From positions 186,001 through 250,000 of the forward strand of contig SJOL01006430.1 of NCBI GenBank assembly GCA_004794785.1: 64,000 nucleotides of DNA, read 5' to 3'. Positions within the stretch are counted from its first letter, which is position 1. Each line of letters opens with the position of its first letter. This document shows, one piece after another, positions 11,229 through 23,119 of this stretch. Position numbers and translations under genes: made by a program. Origin of the DNA: Opisthorchis felineus. Taxonomy: Eukaryota > Platyhelminthes > Trematoda > Opisthorchiida > Opisthorchiidae. The notes under the pieces were generated by a model. The model saw only the letters and a list, made by a program, of their open reading frames with translations, made no database searches and was not told the origin of the DNA.

Positions 11229-11475
11229 AAATGGATGGACAGATAGATTAATAGACAGACTGACTGAGTGACTGACTGATCAATTGATCAGTTGATGCAT
11301 TGATTGTTTGATTGGCTGGTTGGTTGACTAATCCATTAGCTGATCGACTGGTTGACTGTTTCACCGACTGAGGGACTGGTTGGATGACTGATTAACTGGT
11401 TGATTGACCGATTGCTTGGCGTATTGATTGAGTGTTTGATTGGTTGATTGATTCACTGCCTGACTGATTGATCAA
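11229..11475. repeat. Degenerate tetranucleotide tract (TTGA/CTGA/TTGG)
   Basis: About 250 bp of imperfect 4-bp repeats (ttga, ctga, ttgg, ctgg) on the plus strand, heavily mutated but keeping the period over most of its length. An old microsatellite or minisatellite; no coding role is visible. Confidence 0.85.
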
Positions 11476-12849
11476 ACGAAGGATGGACGGCATTTACGAA
11501 CTGGCTGTTCTGATTCTGATATCCTTTTTCTATGTTGGGAAGGACCAAACAACTGCTAAATGAAACGAAATTCGGTACGGCTAAAGCAGTCAAAACGCAG
11601 GCTCAGTACTCCCAGGCTTGTACAACACTTGAAAGGGGGAACTTTTTTCAGACCAAAGGTGCTACTGGTTAGATGGCCAGGAAATCTTAATTAAAAAGGG
11701 TTTCCCATTCGCGAGACCTTTCTCCTATGTATTCCCTGCTATGGGGTTGCATGAAAGGCCAATTTTTCAAATATAAACATATTAGGTTATCTTAACACGA
11801 AGTTTTGTGATCGGAAGAGTAATGATTTTAATCTGGATATTACCCGTCATTACGCAGCCCTACACGTCTCTAAATATGGTTCTCCAAGATCTAAAGTTCG
11901 TTGGTCGTTTATTATTAAGGGTCACCGCGCCCCACAATATGCTGTGTAGAAGTTGATCAACCTTGTGCCCAGGCGGAAGCCTGCTTTATTTTCTCGACCT
12001 TCCAGAAAATTAGGTTACAAAGATGCAGCGTCCTGAAGATGGTATTAGCTATTAGAAATAGGTAAGCGATTGAGATATGGAAACATCGGTCGTACTGGAG
12101 GTGGCCCGTGTCAAGAAATGTCATCAGGCGCAGCAACTATTGTAGCTGACCGTGGTCATTTGTTTACAAAATATTTGTGGATTTTGTTTTTCTCTGTCTG
12201 TTAGTTATTTCACAGTTCGTGCTGTTCAGATCATAAGGCTGATTTTGCGTGAAGATTTGGAATAATTTGGACACAGCCCTTCGTTGTTTAAGCGACAGGC
12301 GTGGGATTCTTCAGTTCAGCCTCATCGACAGATCATTTGGAACTCAGAAGAGCACTTGCTAAAATGCCAGTAAATGTGTTTCGACATCATGATACCGTAT
12401 TCGTGCCGTGTTCCCGAGGCTTTATGCAAAATTCTAGGTTAGGCCTTACAAGAGAGCATGCACCTTGCGGTACACACACCCGAGTTGATACGTCGTGCAA
12501 TTTTATTTCTTAGATGTCAACTGTTTCTGTGTGAAACTAACAGTGGAGATCTGCGGGCCTTCTGTTTTGCTAACATTGCCTAAAATGTTTTCAGCGAAGC
12601 GTTAAGTGGGAAACAGGCGCACTTTCAGACTATGTAGAATTAGTACCCTCGTGGCTGGCCTGTTCATCCGGCTGTCTACCCGATGGCTTTTTCAGCCCAT
12701 CATCGTCATTAGTGTAAATCTCGAAACCTAATCTCAAAATAAAGAATGTTATAGAATGCCAATGGAGATCTTAATAGGTACTGGTTTATATCTGAGTAGT
12801 ATTAATATTGTGGACCAGGACACAGGAGAGACTCGTGGGGCTCACGTGT
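11476..12849. other. No supported gene
   Basis: An ORF at 12301-12513 contains a possible short exon (SSTDHLELRRALAKMP before CCA|gtaaat), but with no partner. The rest shows nothing. Confidence 0.4.
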
Positions 12850-13216
12850 GAGGACTATGGCAAGTGCTGCCCACCGTCGAGTTCACGTACATAATAGTGT
12901 TGGCATGAAAGTGGACGCCCGATCGGCCTCCAAGACAGTTCCACACGCGTGGAATCCTGCCTTCCGACGCCGTCGTCAGCTAGCCCATCGTGTGCCGACC
13001 AACCGAAAGCAGATCCACCGAGCCAACTACGCTGCCATCCAGATCATATACTGCCAAAGACGGAAGATGCAGCGCCTGCTGTGCTCGGTGGGTGGTGTAA
13101 GGTAACTGCAGCCTACCTTTGGACGCCGGGCAGTATGGGAAACAGGCGCTCCCTGCTCCAAACACACGTGGATATCTGGCCAAGTCACGCAGGACTACCA
13201 TCCGATTGGAGTTTGA

Positions 13217-13879
13217 ATGAGCCAATTACATGTGGGGAAGCCGGCCGTACGATCCGTTTTAATAGGCAATTCGTCCGCAGGACCGGGCAAGCTCACGTCT
13301 TGGATGCTTCGCCGGTTCAGTGTCAATGCCCTCACCGGGTATTTCAAATTACTGCTGTTATCTGCGGGTTGTCTACCGCATTTGTGTCGTACCTGTATTA
13401 ACCTAGTTTTGAAGGTCCCAAATCCGACGTCACCGAAACAACTGAGACCGATCTCCGTCTCATCCGTTCTTGTTCGGTACTTTCATCAGCTGCTTGTTAA
13501 TCGCTGGAGCCGTAGATTGCAACTGCCCTCACTCCAGTTTGCAACTCCGCATCGAGACGGTTGTTCGAAAGCTACATCTCTGTTACAGGCCCTGCTTCGT
13601 CACTCTTCAGCGACTGCTTCTAACCTCAGCTTGGCGTTTGTTGACATCTTGAAAGCCTTCGATTGGGTTCTGCGCGACACAGTTGTCAGATCTGCTAAGG
13701 CGTTTGGATCACCCTCATCTCTAGTTCGATACATCGCACAGTCCTATGATAATGCTGTAGCAGTATTCCTTAATTTGGATATTCACTACCGCAGAGAAGT
13801 TAGGCAGGCTGATCCACTCTTCCCAATATTGTTCATCATGGCAATGGATGAGGTTCTTGGGTTGTCGACGCCAAACTAG
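13217..13879 (+). pseudogene. R2-like reverse transcriptase, palm part
   Basis: The frame carries the ordered RT motifs of the R2 clade. These are a proline/lysine motif LVLKVPNPTSPKQLRPISV, the catalytic aspartate motif AFVDILKAFD, and RQADPLFPILF where the family has RQGDPLSP. The glycine and serine of that motif are replaced, a sign of decay. The frame ends at a stop just after MDEVLG. The correct continuation (VVDAKLGYQFHDTLVNSF) is in the next frame from 13861, so there is a one-base shift near 13855-13861. The product would have copied element RNA at a nicked target. Confidence 0.8.
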
Positions 13880-14180
13880 GATACCAGTTCCATGACACCT
13901 TGGTAAATAGTTTTGGCCTCTATGACGACTGGGTCGTGTTTGCGGAAAATCAGTCTCGCCTTAAAGAGAAGCTTGAAGCTGCCACGGCCAGCTGGGAAGA
14001 GCTGGGATGACGCTCAACGCCCGAAAGACGAAGGCAATGGTGACTTGTGGGGGCAGAAGACATCGGGCGACAGCGGTCTCAGTCGAGCCATTTTGCTTTG
14101 CCGAGAAACTCATCACTCCTGTGGGTCCGCCAGAGACTGCGACATGTTTGGACAAGGGGAAATTAGTCTACAACTACTGA
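13861..14180 (+). pseudogene. R2-like reverse transcriptase, active-site box and thumb, frameshifted
   Basis: In frame from 13861, the usual (Y/F)ADD active site appears as LYDD (13918-13929), followed by WVVFAENQSRLKEKLEAA and a stop at 14008-14010. The next frame, from 14007, continues with GMTLNARKTKAMVTCGG, a normal thumb-like sequence. So there is at least one more frameshift, and the alanine of the ADD box is lost. Confidence 0.75.
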
Positions 14181-14475
14181 CAGCGGCTGCTGAAACTGCT
14201 TGGTGATGTGACGACTGACCCGTTGAAGCCACATCAATGAATAACGATTACGAGGAACTACCTGATACTGAGACTGACATGTTCGCTCGTGTTTGGCCAA
14301 GTCTACCGGAACTCCCTCGAAAAGTTGGAAAACTGCATCAGCCAATCAATCTATCTGTGACTGGCTACGTTTACCGAGGGACACCCCAATCAGTTACATC
14401 CACGCCGGTATTCAACATGGGGGATTCGGTATCCCAAGCTTGAGTTCAACCATCCCGGTGTAGCGGAATGCGCGT

Positions 14476-15326
14476 ATGAGAAAACATCTGCCTGCCCAGT
14501 TCCGAGTGCTACGTAATTCGGCTAATGATGCTGCATTTGGTAAGGTTATTCGGGATCTCAGCCTTTCAATCCGAGTCCAAGGTGCATGTGTAAACATCAA
14601 GGAAGAGCTGGTGGCTGCTTGGGGCGACAGCCTGCACAACAGTGTTGATGGTCGCGGCTTACGAGAGTTGGTCGCTTCGCCTGTTCGGAATCGAAGACTC
14701 GTGCTTCCAGAAAACTTTCTTCCTCGGGTAGTTCTCCGCGCTATCCAGCTCCGGTATAATCTGTTGGGGAAGACAATTAGAAACACCCGGCGTGGTCACG
14801 GTAGCCAGACGATCTTCTGTCATGGAAACTGTGGCCAACCGGAAAGTTCGGTGCACATTCTGCAGTCCTGCTGGATCACGCATGATCATAAATGGGTTGC
14901 AATGAAATCGCGAAACGCCTCCGTCGCCTGGGATACACCATCTTCGAAAAGTTGAGAGCACCTACTTCGACATCTTTCATCAAGCCTGACCTGGTCGCTA
15001 TTCAGAAGCGCCGAGCAACTGTGATAGACATAAGCATAGTCTCGGATGGGCGCGGAGTGACTCCGTGGAATGAGAAGAAGCAGAATTCCGGTGCCGATGG
15101 TTGTTTTCTCACCATCATCTCAGCCCTACGTGTAATCAGTTGTGAGGTCGACTTTTCGGTCCACCAACCGATGATCATTTCTCATCGAGGGATCTGCTTT
15201 CCTCAATCCGCCAAGGCTGCTATTGGACTGGGACTTCCTAAGGTCACAGTCAGTGACTTGTGTTTGCGTGCCATTTTGGTCTCTCCAAGTAATTACGACA
15301 CTTTCATGCGTGGTGCATGTCGTTGA
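14476..15326 (+). pseudogene. R2-like CCHC knuckle plus restriction-like endonuclease
   Basis: The first frame (14476-14955) holds a CCHC motif spaced C-x3-C-x7-H-x4-C (CHGNCGQPESSVHILQSC). The following endonuclease lies in the next frame (from 14892): RRLGYTIFEK, then KPDLVAIQKRRATVIDISIV with the PD...D catalytic arrangement of R2-type restriction-like endonucleases. The frame change falls between about 14890 and 14910. The domain ends at a stop at 15324-15326. It would have nicked the target site for target-primed reverse transcription. Confidence 0.8.
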
Positions 15327-15330
15327 GTGT

Positions 15331-15549
15331 TGTATCTCGATACCTTGAATATCGTAGCAACTGAAACATGAGGCGGCCTGGTGCAGCACATTCAGTTGCC
15401 TGAAAACACCACCAATGAGAGATTCAGCTGGGTACCAGCTGAGTCTGTCGCAAAACCAAATTTGTTTGCAAATGAGTGTAGTTCGCTAATTCCATGCAAT
15501 TTGGTTTCAAGTAGAACATAAGGTTGACGGAAATTCGGGGACTGCGCTT
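15331..15549 (+). repeat. Hammerhead-repeat copy abutting the R2-like element
   Basis: Begins about 5 bp after the R2-like stop codon and runs in the same sense, from the gtatctcg...gaatatcg segment through aacataaggttgacgg and ggggactgcgc. Similarity fades where the CUGAUGA box should be, so no ribozyme remains. It could be an independent insertion or part of the element's 3' UTR. Confidence 0.8.
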
Positions 15550-17000
15550 GTCCGACTGGAACAATTGGTAGCCCATCTTCGAATGGAACATATCCCTTGT
15601 TTTAAATGATATTCTCTTGTATACCCTTTCACGTCTATCGCACGGATTTAGTTTTTATGCTTGTGATCATGTTCTTCAAAAAAAAAACACTAATATAAGA
15701 CAGACCATAAGAATGTGTTTTTTGTTCTACAGTGGTCTTGAAAATTGCATGCGCTTACAGATCATCAACTGTTTCGTTACCCTCGATATGTCTGATACTT
15801 TTCCCCAGCTGTTTTATTCACAAATAAACGAACCCAAAGCCGACAGCTAGTTATGGGAAAAGACCAGCTGTGCTACAGCTGAGCAAACTCGTTCAAAATG
15901 CCAACCGGTTTACACGTGTCGGACATATTTGGTAAACGTGCGGCTGAAGCACGCTTCAGTTCGTCTTCCCTGCCAAGATCTAAAGGCCGATTAACAAGAG
16001 TTGTTGCCGTCGTTTCCTTCGGTAGACTACTTGGACACATATGTGATGAAAGATCAGGCAATGGCTAAATTGTCGCTCAGTTTGTGTTCTAGCCCTACTT
16101 GTCTGAAATCGGATTTGTCCTCTGAACATTGTTTTGCATCGGATATTCTCAAAATTTATTAATTCACTGCGCACCCAGTCCCCCCCCCCAAGGTGTAACT
16201 TTATCACCGGCCTAGCCTTATTTTACATATATTATGCCAACAATTAGAACTTACCGAGTAGTACTGCACGGTGAAACATGTTTTGCGGATGACTAGCAAG
16301 TTATGAATATCAGTCTGACAGCCACTGAAAAATACCCAGCTTCTCGCTCTTGGAAACGTGTGGTCTGTGTTGACATCCAGAAATTAGCAGTCGTACACAC
16401 TGCTACCTTAATCTCTAAGCGGTTTAGGAAAACATAAACAACGTGTGGCCTTTACTTTTTAGGTGAGTTCACATGCTTGTTTCTCATACTACAATTCTCC
16501 GTATATTATTCTGAAATTGGGTTACAGCTCAGTGTCGCTTTCACGACTAAAACAGCCAACAAATCTACTGCCATCCGACGACCCTATGGTCGATTTTACC
16601 GCATTTTTCTGCGACCGAAGACGAGCTGGTTTTCTCGCAAGTTATGTAAAATTTTGCAGTGAACTGACCATTCCTATGAGCCGTTAGAATTTGAGAGAGT
16701 TCAGTGAAGGTTCGCCATAAACGGGGTCAAACCAGTGAATTTTTGTTATTATTAGCTACGAAACAAGCTGACGTGGGGATGGACAACGGTGCTTTATCGG
16801 CAACAGGGTAGAAAACACATATGTCAGATTTTCAATCTATAAAAATTTTCAGATTTCACCAAACCGCATCATTGGGTAATGATGCTTCTGTCGGTGTACT
16901 AAGAGTAACAGAAGCCATCCCGTTAGCTTTAATTTCCGTGTTTTCCCCCACCCAACAACCATTTTGCTTGGAAATGTCGTTTGGGTGTGTTTACTGGTCG
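15550..17000. other. No gene or repeat recognised
   Basis: Contains a C10 run near 16183. ORFs at 15980-16207, 16463-16687 and 16821-17099 have no supporting context. Confidence 0.5.
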
Positions 17001-17078
17001 GATGGCTGTCAATCCGTTCGCCCAGCTTGGCGATTACCGTGTAAACGTTTTGTCATCAGTCGACGAGACAGCGCTCCA
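17001..17078 (-). repeat. Copy of the palindrome-family repeat
   Basis: The plus strand reads ctgtcaatccgttcgcccag, cttgg, then gtaaacgttttgtcatcagtc, clearly related to one arm of the 26433-26632 palindrome. The ribozyme-like boxes are degraded. Confidence 0.65.
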
Positions 17079-17456
17079 ACAAAGGAGGCACCTAATTAGC
17101 CAATCAAACGCAAGACATTCTGCCAGCAATTGAAGGAAAACTAAATTAAACAATGGATCGCAACTAGCCAAACAAACTCAAGAAACTCAGGCTAGAACGC
17201 GATAAAAATGTAAACGAACCAATCAAATCAGCGATGCGAAACTACCAAAACCGAAACCGCCATATCGATCACTCGGATTCAAGGAAGGAAGACCATAACG
17301 TGACATAGATCGAAAAACACTTAATAGATTTACGGGAAATGCGCTTTCTAGTCAGTCAATCATATTAATAGATGCCAGAGAGTCATTAAGACCCATGTAA
17401 ACGCAAGTGCATGGGGAGGAGGTGCTCATCCTACCTCAAAATTATGAAGTATTCTT

Positions 17457-17505
17457 CATTTGCAAGCAAACTACCAAGTTGGGTAAACAGATCAACATCT
17501 ACGAA
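17457..17505 (+). repeat. Short opposite-strand fragment of the palindrome-family repeat
   Basis: gcaagc...ccaagttgggtaaacagatcaacatc resembles the right arm of the palindrome. With the 17001-17078 copy it forms a widely spaced inverted pair. Confidence 0.5.
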
Positions 17506-19478
17506 CGCAAACATTCCACTCACTACCTAATGTAACCGTTATTTATCGTTCTCTCCCGGGTTCGAATTTTTATATCACAGCTTCAGAGTACGTGGGTAAC
17601 AGCCAGTTTTTTGCACCATAAACTGAGCAGCTTACAGCAGTTGTCTACAGTAGTTCCGGTCGGCCTCATTTTAAGACTGTTGAGCAGTGCAAGGACAGTT
17701 GAGTAGACAGACAACCAGTAGGAGAAATCACCATCCAAAGCTACACTACAAAGAGGATGTAGAAAACAGATTTCAGACGGAAAGCCTATTTTTTACTCAT
17801 CACCTTACCTCTCTGGGTCATTAGTGTTCAAACATTTACAGATGAACTTATCCCCAAAAGAATTTTCATCTCACGACTGATTTGCCTCCGAAGCGATTTG
17901 CATACGTATACAAGCAAGCTATTGATTTTATGCAGGGTGTGTCCTATTTGTGTTCTTCTGAAACAGGTAGTAAGCTTCTTGCCAGTCTAACCTGCAATTT
18001 GCTTTGGAGCATCTGGAGAGATCGGTCAGTTTCTGGCTAAAATCACACCTTTTGTGATCCGCCATAAATGATGCTTTTCTGTGTGTTGCTCGCATTTGTT
18101 TCGTTGTACAGGACTTGTGTCTCCACAGTTATTCATGGAGCAGATAAATAGCGTCGAAAGTAGAGTTTGTCACTGAATAGAAGAAAACTTCTAAAAAGGG
18201 CCAAACTGAACAAGAGTATTCTTAAATTTTTACTATAATTTCCCTGTGAAACACAGTTTTGAGTTATCTGTGTTTCCCAGATGTGTGGTTGATCATTTCG
18301 ATTATTGTGACGGACAAACTGAGCAATGCGTCTACAAACACATGGAGGGCAGCATGCAAGATGAAGGACAGAGAATTCCTTGCCTAGATTTCGGAAAACC
18401 CTAACCAACTGTTGAATTGTAGTCATGGCGAGGAGGATACGGCCGCTCATTTCCAGTTGGCCAATAAGTTCTTCTCACTTTGGACCCAGAAAGAAAGCAA
18501 TAGGGGAGCTCCGTTCTGCGGACGAAGGAGACCCATCTCTGAACAAAGCCTTTGTTGAGCTAATACTATAATTTTTGGGTGTATCGTGGTGTAACTTAAG
18601 ACGCGTACAAACAGTGTGTGGGCTGAATTTCCGCACCTAATGATAGCAAAAGCTCCATGACGTGGTTGTCAAATATTTATATGAACGTTGTGAAAGCACA
18701 AAAGCTGTCTCCAAGGGTAAAAACAAGCTTTCCAAACACAAAACGTTTTCCTTAACAGTGCCGATTATGTTGACAAGATGTCAGTGGTACTGTCTGGTGA
18801 ACTCATATTGGTTGGAACAAACGAATACATATGACCAGAAAAGCGTAGATACGGATAACCGACCCCACAAAATACCTCAAGGATGAAGGGTACACAGCAT
18901 CCACACAGTACGAAAGTCTGAAACCAACAAGTGCGTCTACCCCTCGATTGGACCGACTTAAAAAGATTCATGAGCAGAGTTGTCCTCTACGTCTTCGACA
19001 TGAGTGGCTCATCGTTCCATGCAAGTAACGTCTGTTGGAAAGGGGTCATTTCTTCCATGTCATTAGATCTTGAATTCCCTTCTCCAGCCAATAAATTAAC
19101 ACATTTTCTCAGTCGTCGTCCGTCGTCCAAACCAAACAAAAATAAATCCAAGCTTCTCTAGTACTCAAGGTATCTGTATCAAAGGTATCTATTTCATTTC
19201 AAGTGAGCACAAATGAACCTCGTTTCCGGGCCGAAGTATTCCACGACATCTGCCGTGAACTTCGTCCGACACAAACCAGCGGCTCTCAGAGTTAAGCTGA
19301 ACAGTGTGAGTAAGAGGTGACAGCAGCCTTATAGATAGGATAGGCATATCTTGTCACATTTCCAATCAACTGCAACTGAATCACGTGAACCCCATCTAGG
19401 AACGCTCAATGCCCCACCGCGAGAAATTATGGAAAGAGGACGGGAATTTCTGATAGCGCTGGCTCTTACGTTAGTTGA
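17506..19478. other. No gene or repeat recognised
   Basis: ORFs at 18133-18450 (minus) and 18662-19161 (plus, two frames) show no splice context that I trust. Confidence 0.5.
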
Positions 19479-19757
19479 CACGCTATTGGCAGGGAACGAT
19501 TGGTTACAGATATGAAATCAAATAAGGATGGCCCGACTACGGAACTGGCAGCTCCGCCAGTGTCGGAGCAACTTGCCGCATCATTTGTGGAATTTCGTAG
19601 CCGGTACAGTCTAGTAGGCGAAGAAGCCGTGAATTCGTTTTTTTATGCTTGGATCTTAAAAAATGGTCTCGAGGATTCGAGGAAAATGTCCGTCGCGGGT
19701 TTGTACGAGGAGGATTCGTTATCTGATTTTATCATGTGTTTGTACGTTCCATTCTAA
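19479..19757 (+). CDS. Unidentified coding-like frame
   Basis: Plus strand, open from 19479 to a stop at 19755-19757. It reads SEQLAASFVEFRSRYSLVGE, EAVNSFFYAWILKNGLEDSR and KMSVAGLYEEDSLSDF, balanced in charge and hydrophobicity. A possible acceptor (ctattggcag) lies just upstream. After the stop, the next frame continues with VEREQWRAINHLFGTGLPHL, so a frameshifted protein (for example an old transposon ORF) is as likely as a host exon. It is followed directly by a TA microsatellite. No family was recognised. Confidence 0.35.
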   Translation, partial: HAIGRERLVTDMKSNKDGPTTELAAPPVSEQLAASFVEFRSRYSLVGEEAVNSFFYAWILKNGLEDSRKMSVAGLYEEDSLSDFIMCLYVPF

Positions 19758-19849
19758 GGGGAAAGTAAGGGAACGAACAGCGGTCGTGGAGCGCGAGCAG
19801 TGGCGTGCTATTAATCACTTATTTGGGACAGGGCTGCCGCATCTAAAGA

Positions 19850-19876
19850 TGGTTTATATATACATATATATATAAT
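19850..19876. repeat. TA microsatellite
   Basis: tatatatacatatatatata run after the coding-like segment. Confidence 0.8.
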
Positions 19877-19879
19877 AGA

Positions 19880-21407
19880 ATATACATACTGAAGATGGTG
19901 GGTATAGAAGAGTGAGTGGTGAATAGGGTTGGAGGGAAGCCTTTGGTGATTATGGAGAGAAGTGAGGGGCTCCGGCAGCAGCCTGCATTTGCCTATCAGC
20001 CCCGCTGCATGTGGCAGCTGAGGCCTCCCGGTCGATAAAGCCGCAATCCATGTTCCAAGATGACTTGGAGGCCTTAGAGTTTGTTTTTTTACTATTATCT
20101 ACGTTGTTGGAGAAGATTTTATGAGTAATAACTAAAAAACGCCAAGTACACTCCAACTGATCACCGGGACCTTACAACTGCTGGGTCCCAATGAGCTGTG
20201 GTCTTTTCGTAACAAATTTGGCAAACATTGTTGGTGTATTGATGTTACAGGACAAGAAATACCAGCTGATTAGCATTTGATTGACTCTACATCTGCTAGC
20301 TCGATGTCAATTCTAAACAATCAATGCAAACCACTATACCGTGATAATCACACACTGCCATCTGACACGAAGTAGAGGGCCTTCAAAAACACTTCCAGGC
20401 CCCAAAGGCTGTGACTGAAACCGGTCTGTGCAACTCAACTTATCTTACCATCTAAGTGATCAGTGAAGCACGTTGCTATCTAGAATTAGTGTGAAACAGG
20501 TGAGATTCAAGGTACTTCAAAAAAACATAAGCGATGGACGTGTTAATTCGTGCACACCGAATCTACATTGGGAAATACCTAATTCTTGATATCATTTCTG
20601 ACTCTCCGAGTTTTCTGTGAGAGATGTGCACGTAAACCGAAAACTAATCGAAAGCAGTTCTGAAGTACGAAGATCATGTCCACCTCACACTGTACATAGA
20701 AATTATGGAAAATCCAGTGGATAGTATTCAGTTGTCTGCAGTTCAATAAGACTTTGCCAAACGTGTAAAACCTTTGCTATACGCACCAACTGCTGATAAT
20801 GACGTTTTCGCTGATACAGTACTCTCGCATTAGTACAGCCTAGAAAAACACTACCTAATCCGGTCTTATTGATCAGTTGCTTGTAATGGGGGTAGTACAG
20901 CACTTATTACGCATGATTACAGTGCGCTTCGCACCCGAACCAGTTTATAAGCTGTGCATAGGATTTTTCGTCTGGCATCGTAGTTGGACTGGATCACATC
21001 TACTACAAACACAGACCTTTTTCTGGCTAGTGGTTTACTTGGCCATCCATCCTTGTCTGAAATTCCTTTAGCCTTTCTTCAAGTAAGACCTCATAAATTT
21101 AAAATCCGAGCCTCACTTGCGACTCGCACACCGAAATCGGCAATCGAATTTTGTTCTAAAACACGGCTCCTTTGAAGTTTGTTCACCTCGATGGAACCAG
21201 ATTCCATACGTGCGTACTGCGCGACGTATAACACTTGGCATTACACTGCGTAGCTGGTTAGACTGTTTTTCTACACTTCTACGTCCATATATCGTTCCAA
21301 TACTGGCTAGCAAAACATCCATGAATGGGCTATAGATGATAGTGGGCTCTCAGTTCCCATGCATCAAAAGCCGCATTAAATGAAACGGGGTTGGTTATAT
21401 GAAGGAA
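19880..21407. other. No gene or repeat recognised
   Basis: Overlapping short ORFs on both strands near 20.9-21.3 kb; none persuasive. Confidence 0.5.
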
Positions 21408-21530
21408 ACTACTCACAAGGTTGCTGAAAACCCTTCGACAGCCCATGACCGGTTACGCCCTTCTTGAGGTTCATCAGGTAGGTGCAGTCCCCGAGTTTCG
21501 GTCAACCTTATGTTCTACTTGGGTTGGTTA
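21408..21530 (-). repeat. Hammerhead-repeat fragment
   Basis: About 120 bp including a nearly complete ribozyme. CUGAUGA and stems I and III are kept, but GAAA has become GUAA, which should abolish activity. Confidence 0.85.
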
Positions 21531-22495
21531 CAGTTTAAATTAGACAAGGTCGTATCTCGGAGGTTTGGTTTCTACTGCATAGGAAGGCAATTCGAGAATG
21601 GAAAGATCAGTAGTCTTTTCAGAGGAGACACTGAAAACTGTGTATTTTTAACTGACAAGCAAGTGATGATCACTGATAAGGCACATAAAAAATTAATGCA
21701 AATCATGGGAAAGGTGAAAAAAAGGACGGAAATTCGGTTAATCATTAGGATAGCACGTCGCAAAGCCAGTAAATCATGGTCAGTGCTACCCAGGCGCGAA
21801 ACAGGTAGATTTGAATGGTATCACGCATAAAGTATTGATAAACTGATAGAGTGAAAACCATTGCATTTTGGGCCTCGTTCAGTAGGACAAACCGCGACGC
21901 ATGTTGTGCACAGGTGCGTGCAAGTGACAGCGTGCTAGACAAGGGCTCAGTTCCTATTCTCCTCAACTGACTTGCATTCAGCACGTCACGTTCTGTTTCA
22001 ACAAGCCCCAAAGCAGCCAGTGCTATGGAACGCTGGGCTTCAAAGTACTCGCTATTTCCGGTCGCTCACACAAAACACGCAGCCACCAGGTCTCCACGTA
22101 CGTGACTTATCTGGGATAGTATGGACAAATGTCTTTCGTGCCAATAGTATCCAGTCAGTGATTTTTGGTCAGAATTCCGAACTGGGTTTAGTGTGTCCTC
22201 ACCGAGTCGAATATCCCAAGGACGTCGACCGAGTAGCAAGCGAAAAGGGGCGACTTGCACACTAGTGCGCTAAAATTATAGCCCACGATTATCACATCCA
22301 CTTTGGTTGATTTAAGCCTACAATATTTGTGTACTAGCAAGTCGGGGCCTGACGTCGGTCAGACACCATACTGTTTTCTTGCGGTAGGCAGGGAAGTTAC
22401 ACAAAATCACGTTATGGAATACTACTACTCATAACGTAGTCTTTGACTGTGGTGGCAATATGTACGATTGGCTGGGATCGGAAAAGGATCTGAAC

Positions 22496-22497
<2 letters not shown>
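21531..22497. other. No supported gene
   Basis: ORFs at 21510-21830 (plus, beginning inside the repeat), 21745-22011 (minus) and 21972-22265 (plus) overlap one another and show no clear exon signature. Confidence 0.4.

Positions 22498-22557
<60 letters not shown>
22498..22557. repeat. (AT)n microsatellite at an assembly gap
   Basis: About 60 bp of pure TA dinucleotide running directly into Ns; the gap was probably caused by this tract. Confidence 0.95.
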
Positions 22558-23119
22558 NNNNNNNNNNNNNNNNNNNNNNNNNNNNNNNNNNNNNNNNNNN
22601 NNNNNNNNNNNNNNNNNNNNNNNNNNNNNNNNNNNNNNNNNNNNNNNNNNNNNNNNNNNNNNNNNNNNNNNNNNNNNNNNNNNNNNNNNNNNNNNNNNNN
22701 NNNNNNNNNNNNNNNNNNNNNNNNNNNNNNNNNNNNNNNNNNNNNNNNNNNNNNNNNNNNNNNNNNNNNNNNNNNNNNNNNNNNNNNNNNNNNNNNNNNN
22801 NNNNNNNNNNNNNNNNNNNNNNNNNNNNNNNNNNNNNNNNNNNNNNNNNNNNNNNNNNNNNNNNNNNNNNNNNNNNNNNNNNNNNNNNNNNNNNNNNNNN
22901 NNNNNNNNNNNNNNNNNNNNNNNNNNNNNNNNNNNNNNNNNNNNNNNNNNNNNNNNNNNNNNNNNNNNNNNNNNNNNNNNNNNNNNNNNNNNNNNNNNNN
23001 NNNNNNNNNNNNNNNNNNNNNNNNNNNNNNNNNNNNNNNNNNNNNNNNNNNNNNNNNNNNNNNNNNNNNNNNNNNNNNNNNNNNNNNNNNNNNNNNNNNN
23101 NNNNNNNNNNNNNNNNNNN
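22558..23119. other. Assembly gap (562 N)
   Basis: Undetermined bases. ORFs spanning it are artefacts. Confidence 0.99.

Larger units (their letters stand above)
12850..15326 (+). mobile_element. R2-clade non-LTR retrotransposon, 5'-truncated and decayed
   Basis: One plus-strand element can be followed through several frames. They give, in order: a basic pre-RT region (about 12946-13090, RRRRQLAHRVPTNRKQIHRA), the reverse transcriptase (13217-13930), a region beyond the active site (14007-14180), a CCHC knuckle and a restriction-like endonuclease (14476-15326). A single-ORF element with this C-terminus is typical of the R2 clade and its relatives (R2, R8, R9, HERO-like). Canonical R2 inserts in 28S rDNA; I see no 28S sequence at either flank, so this is a dispersed or dead copy, or another clade. 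No N-terminal zinc fingers were found. Confidence 0.8.

Noticed and set aside
12301..12513. Possible exon of the R2-like element or a host gene
   Set aside because: No R2 motif and no partner exon; left as unsupported.
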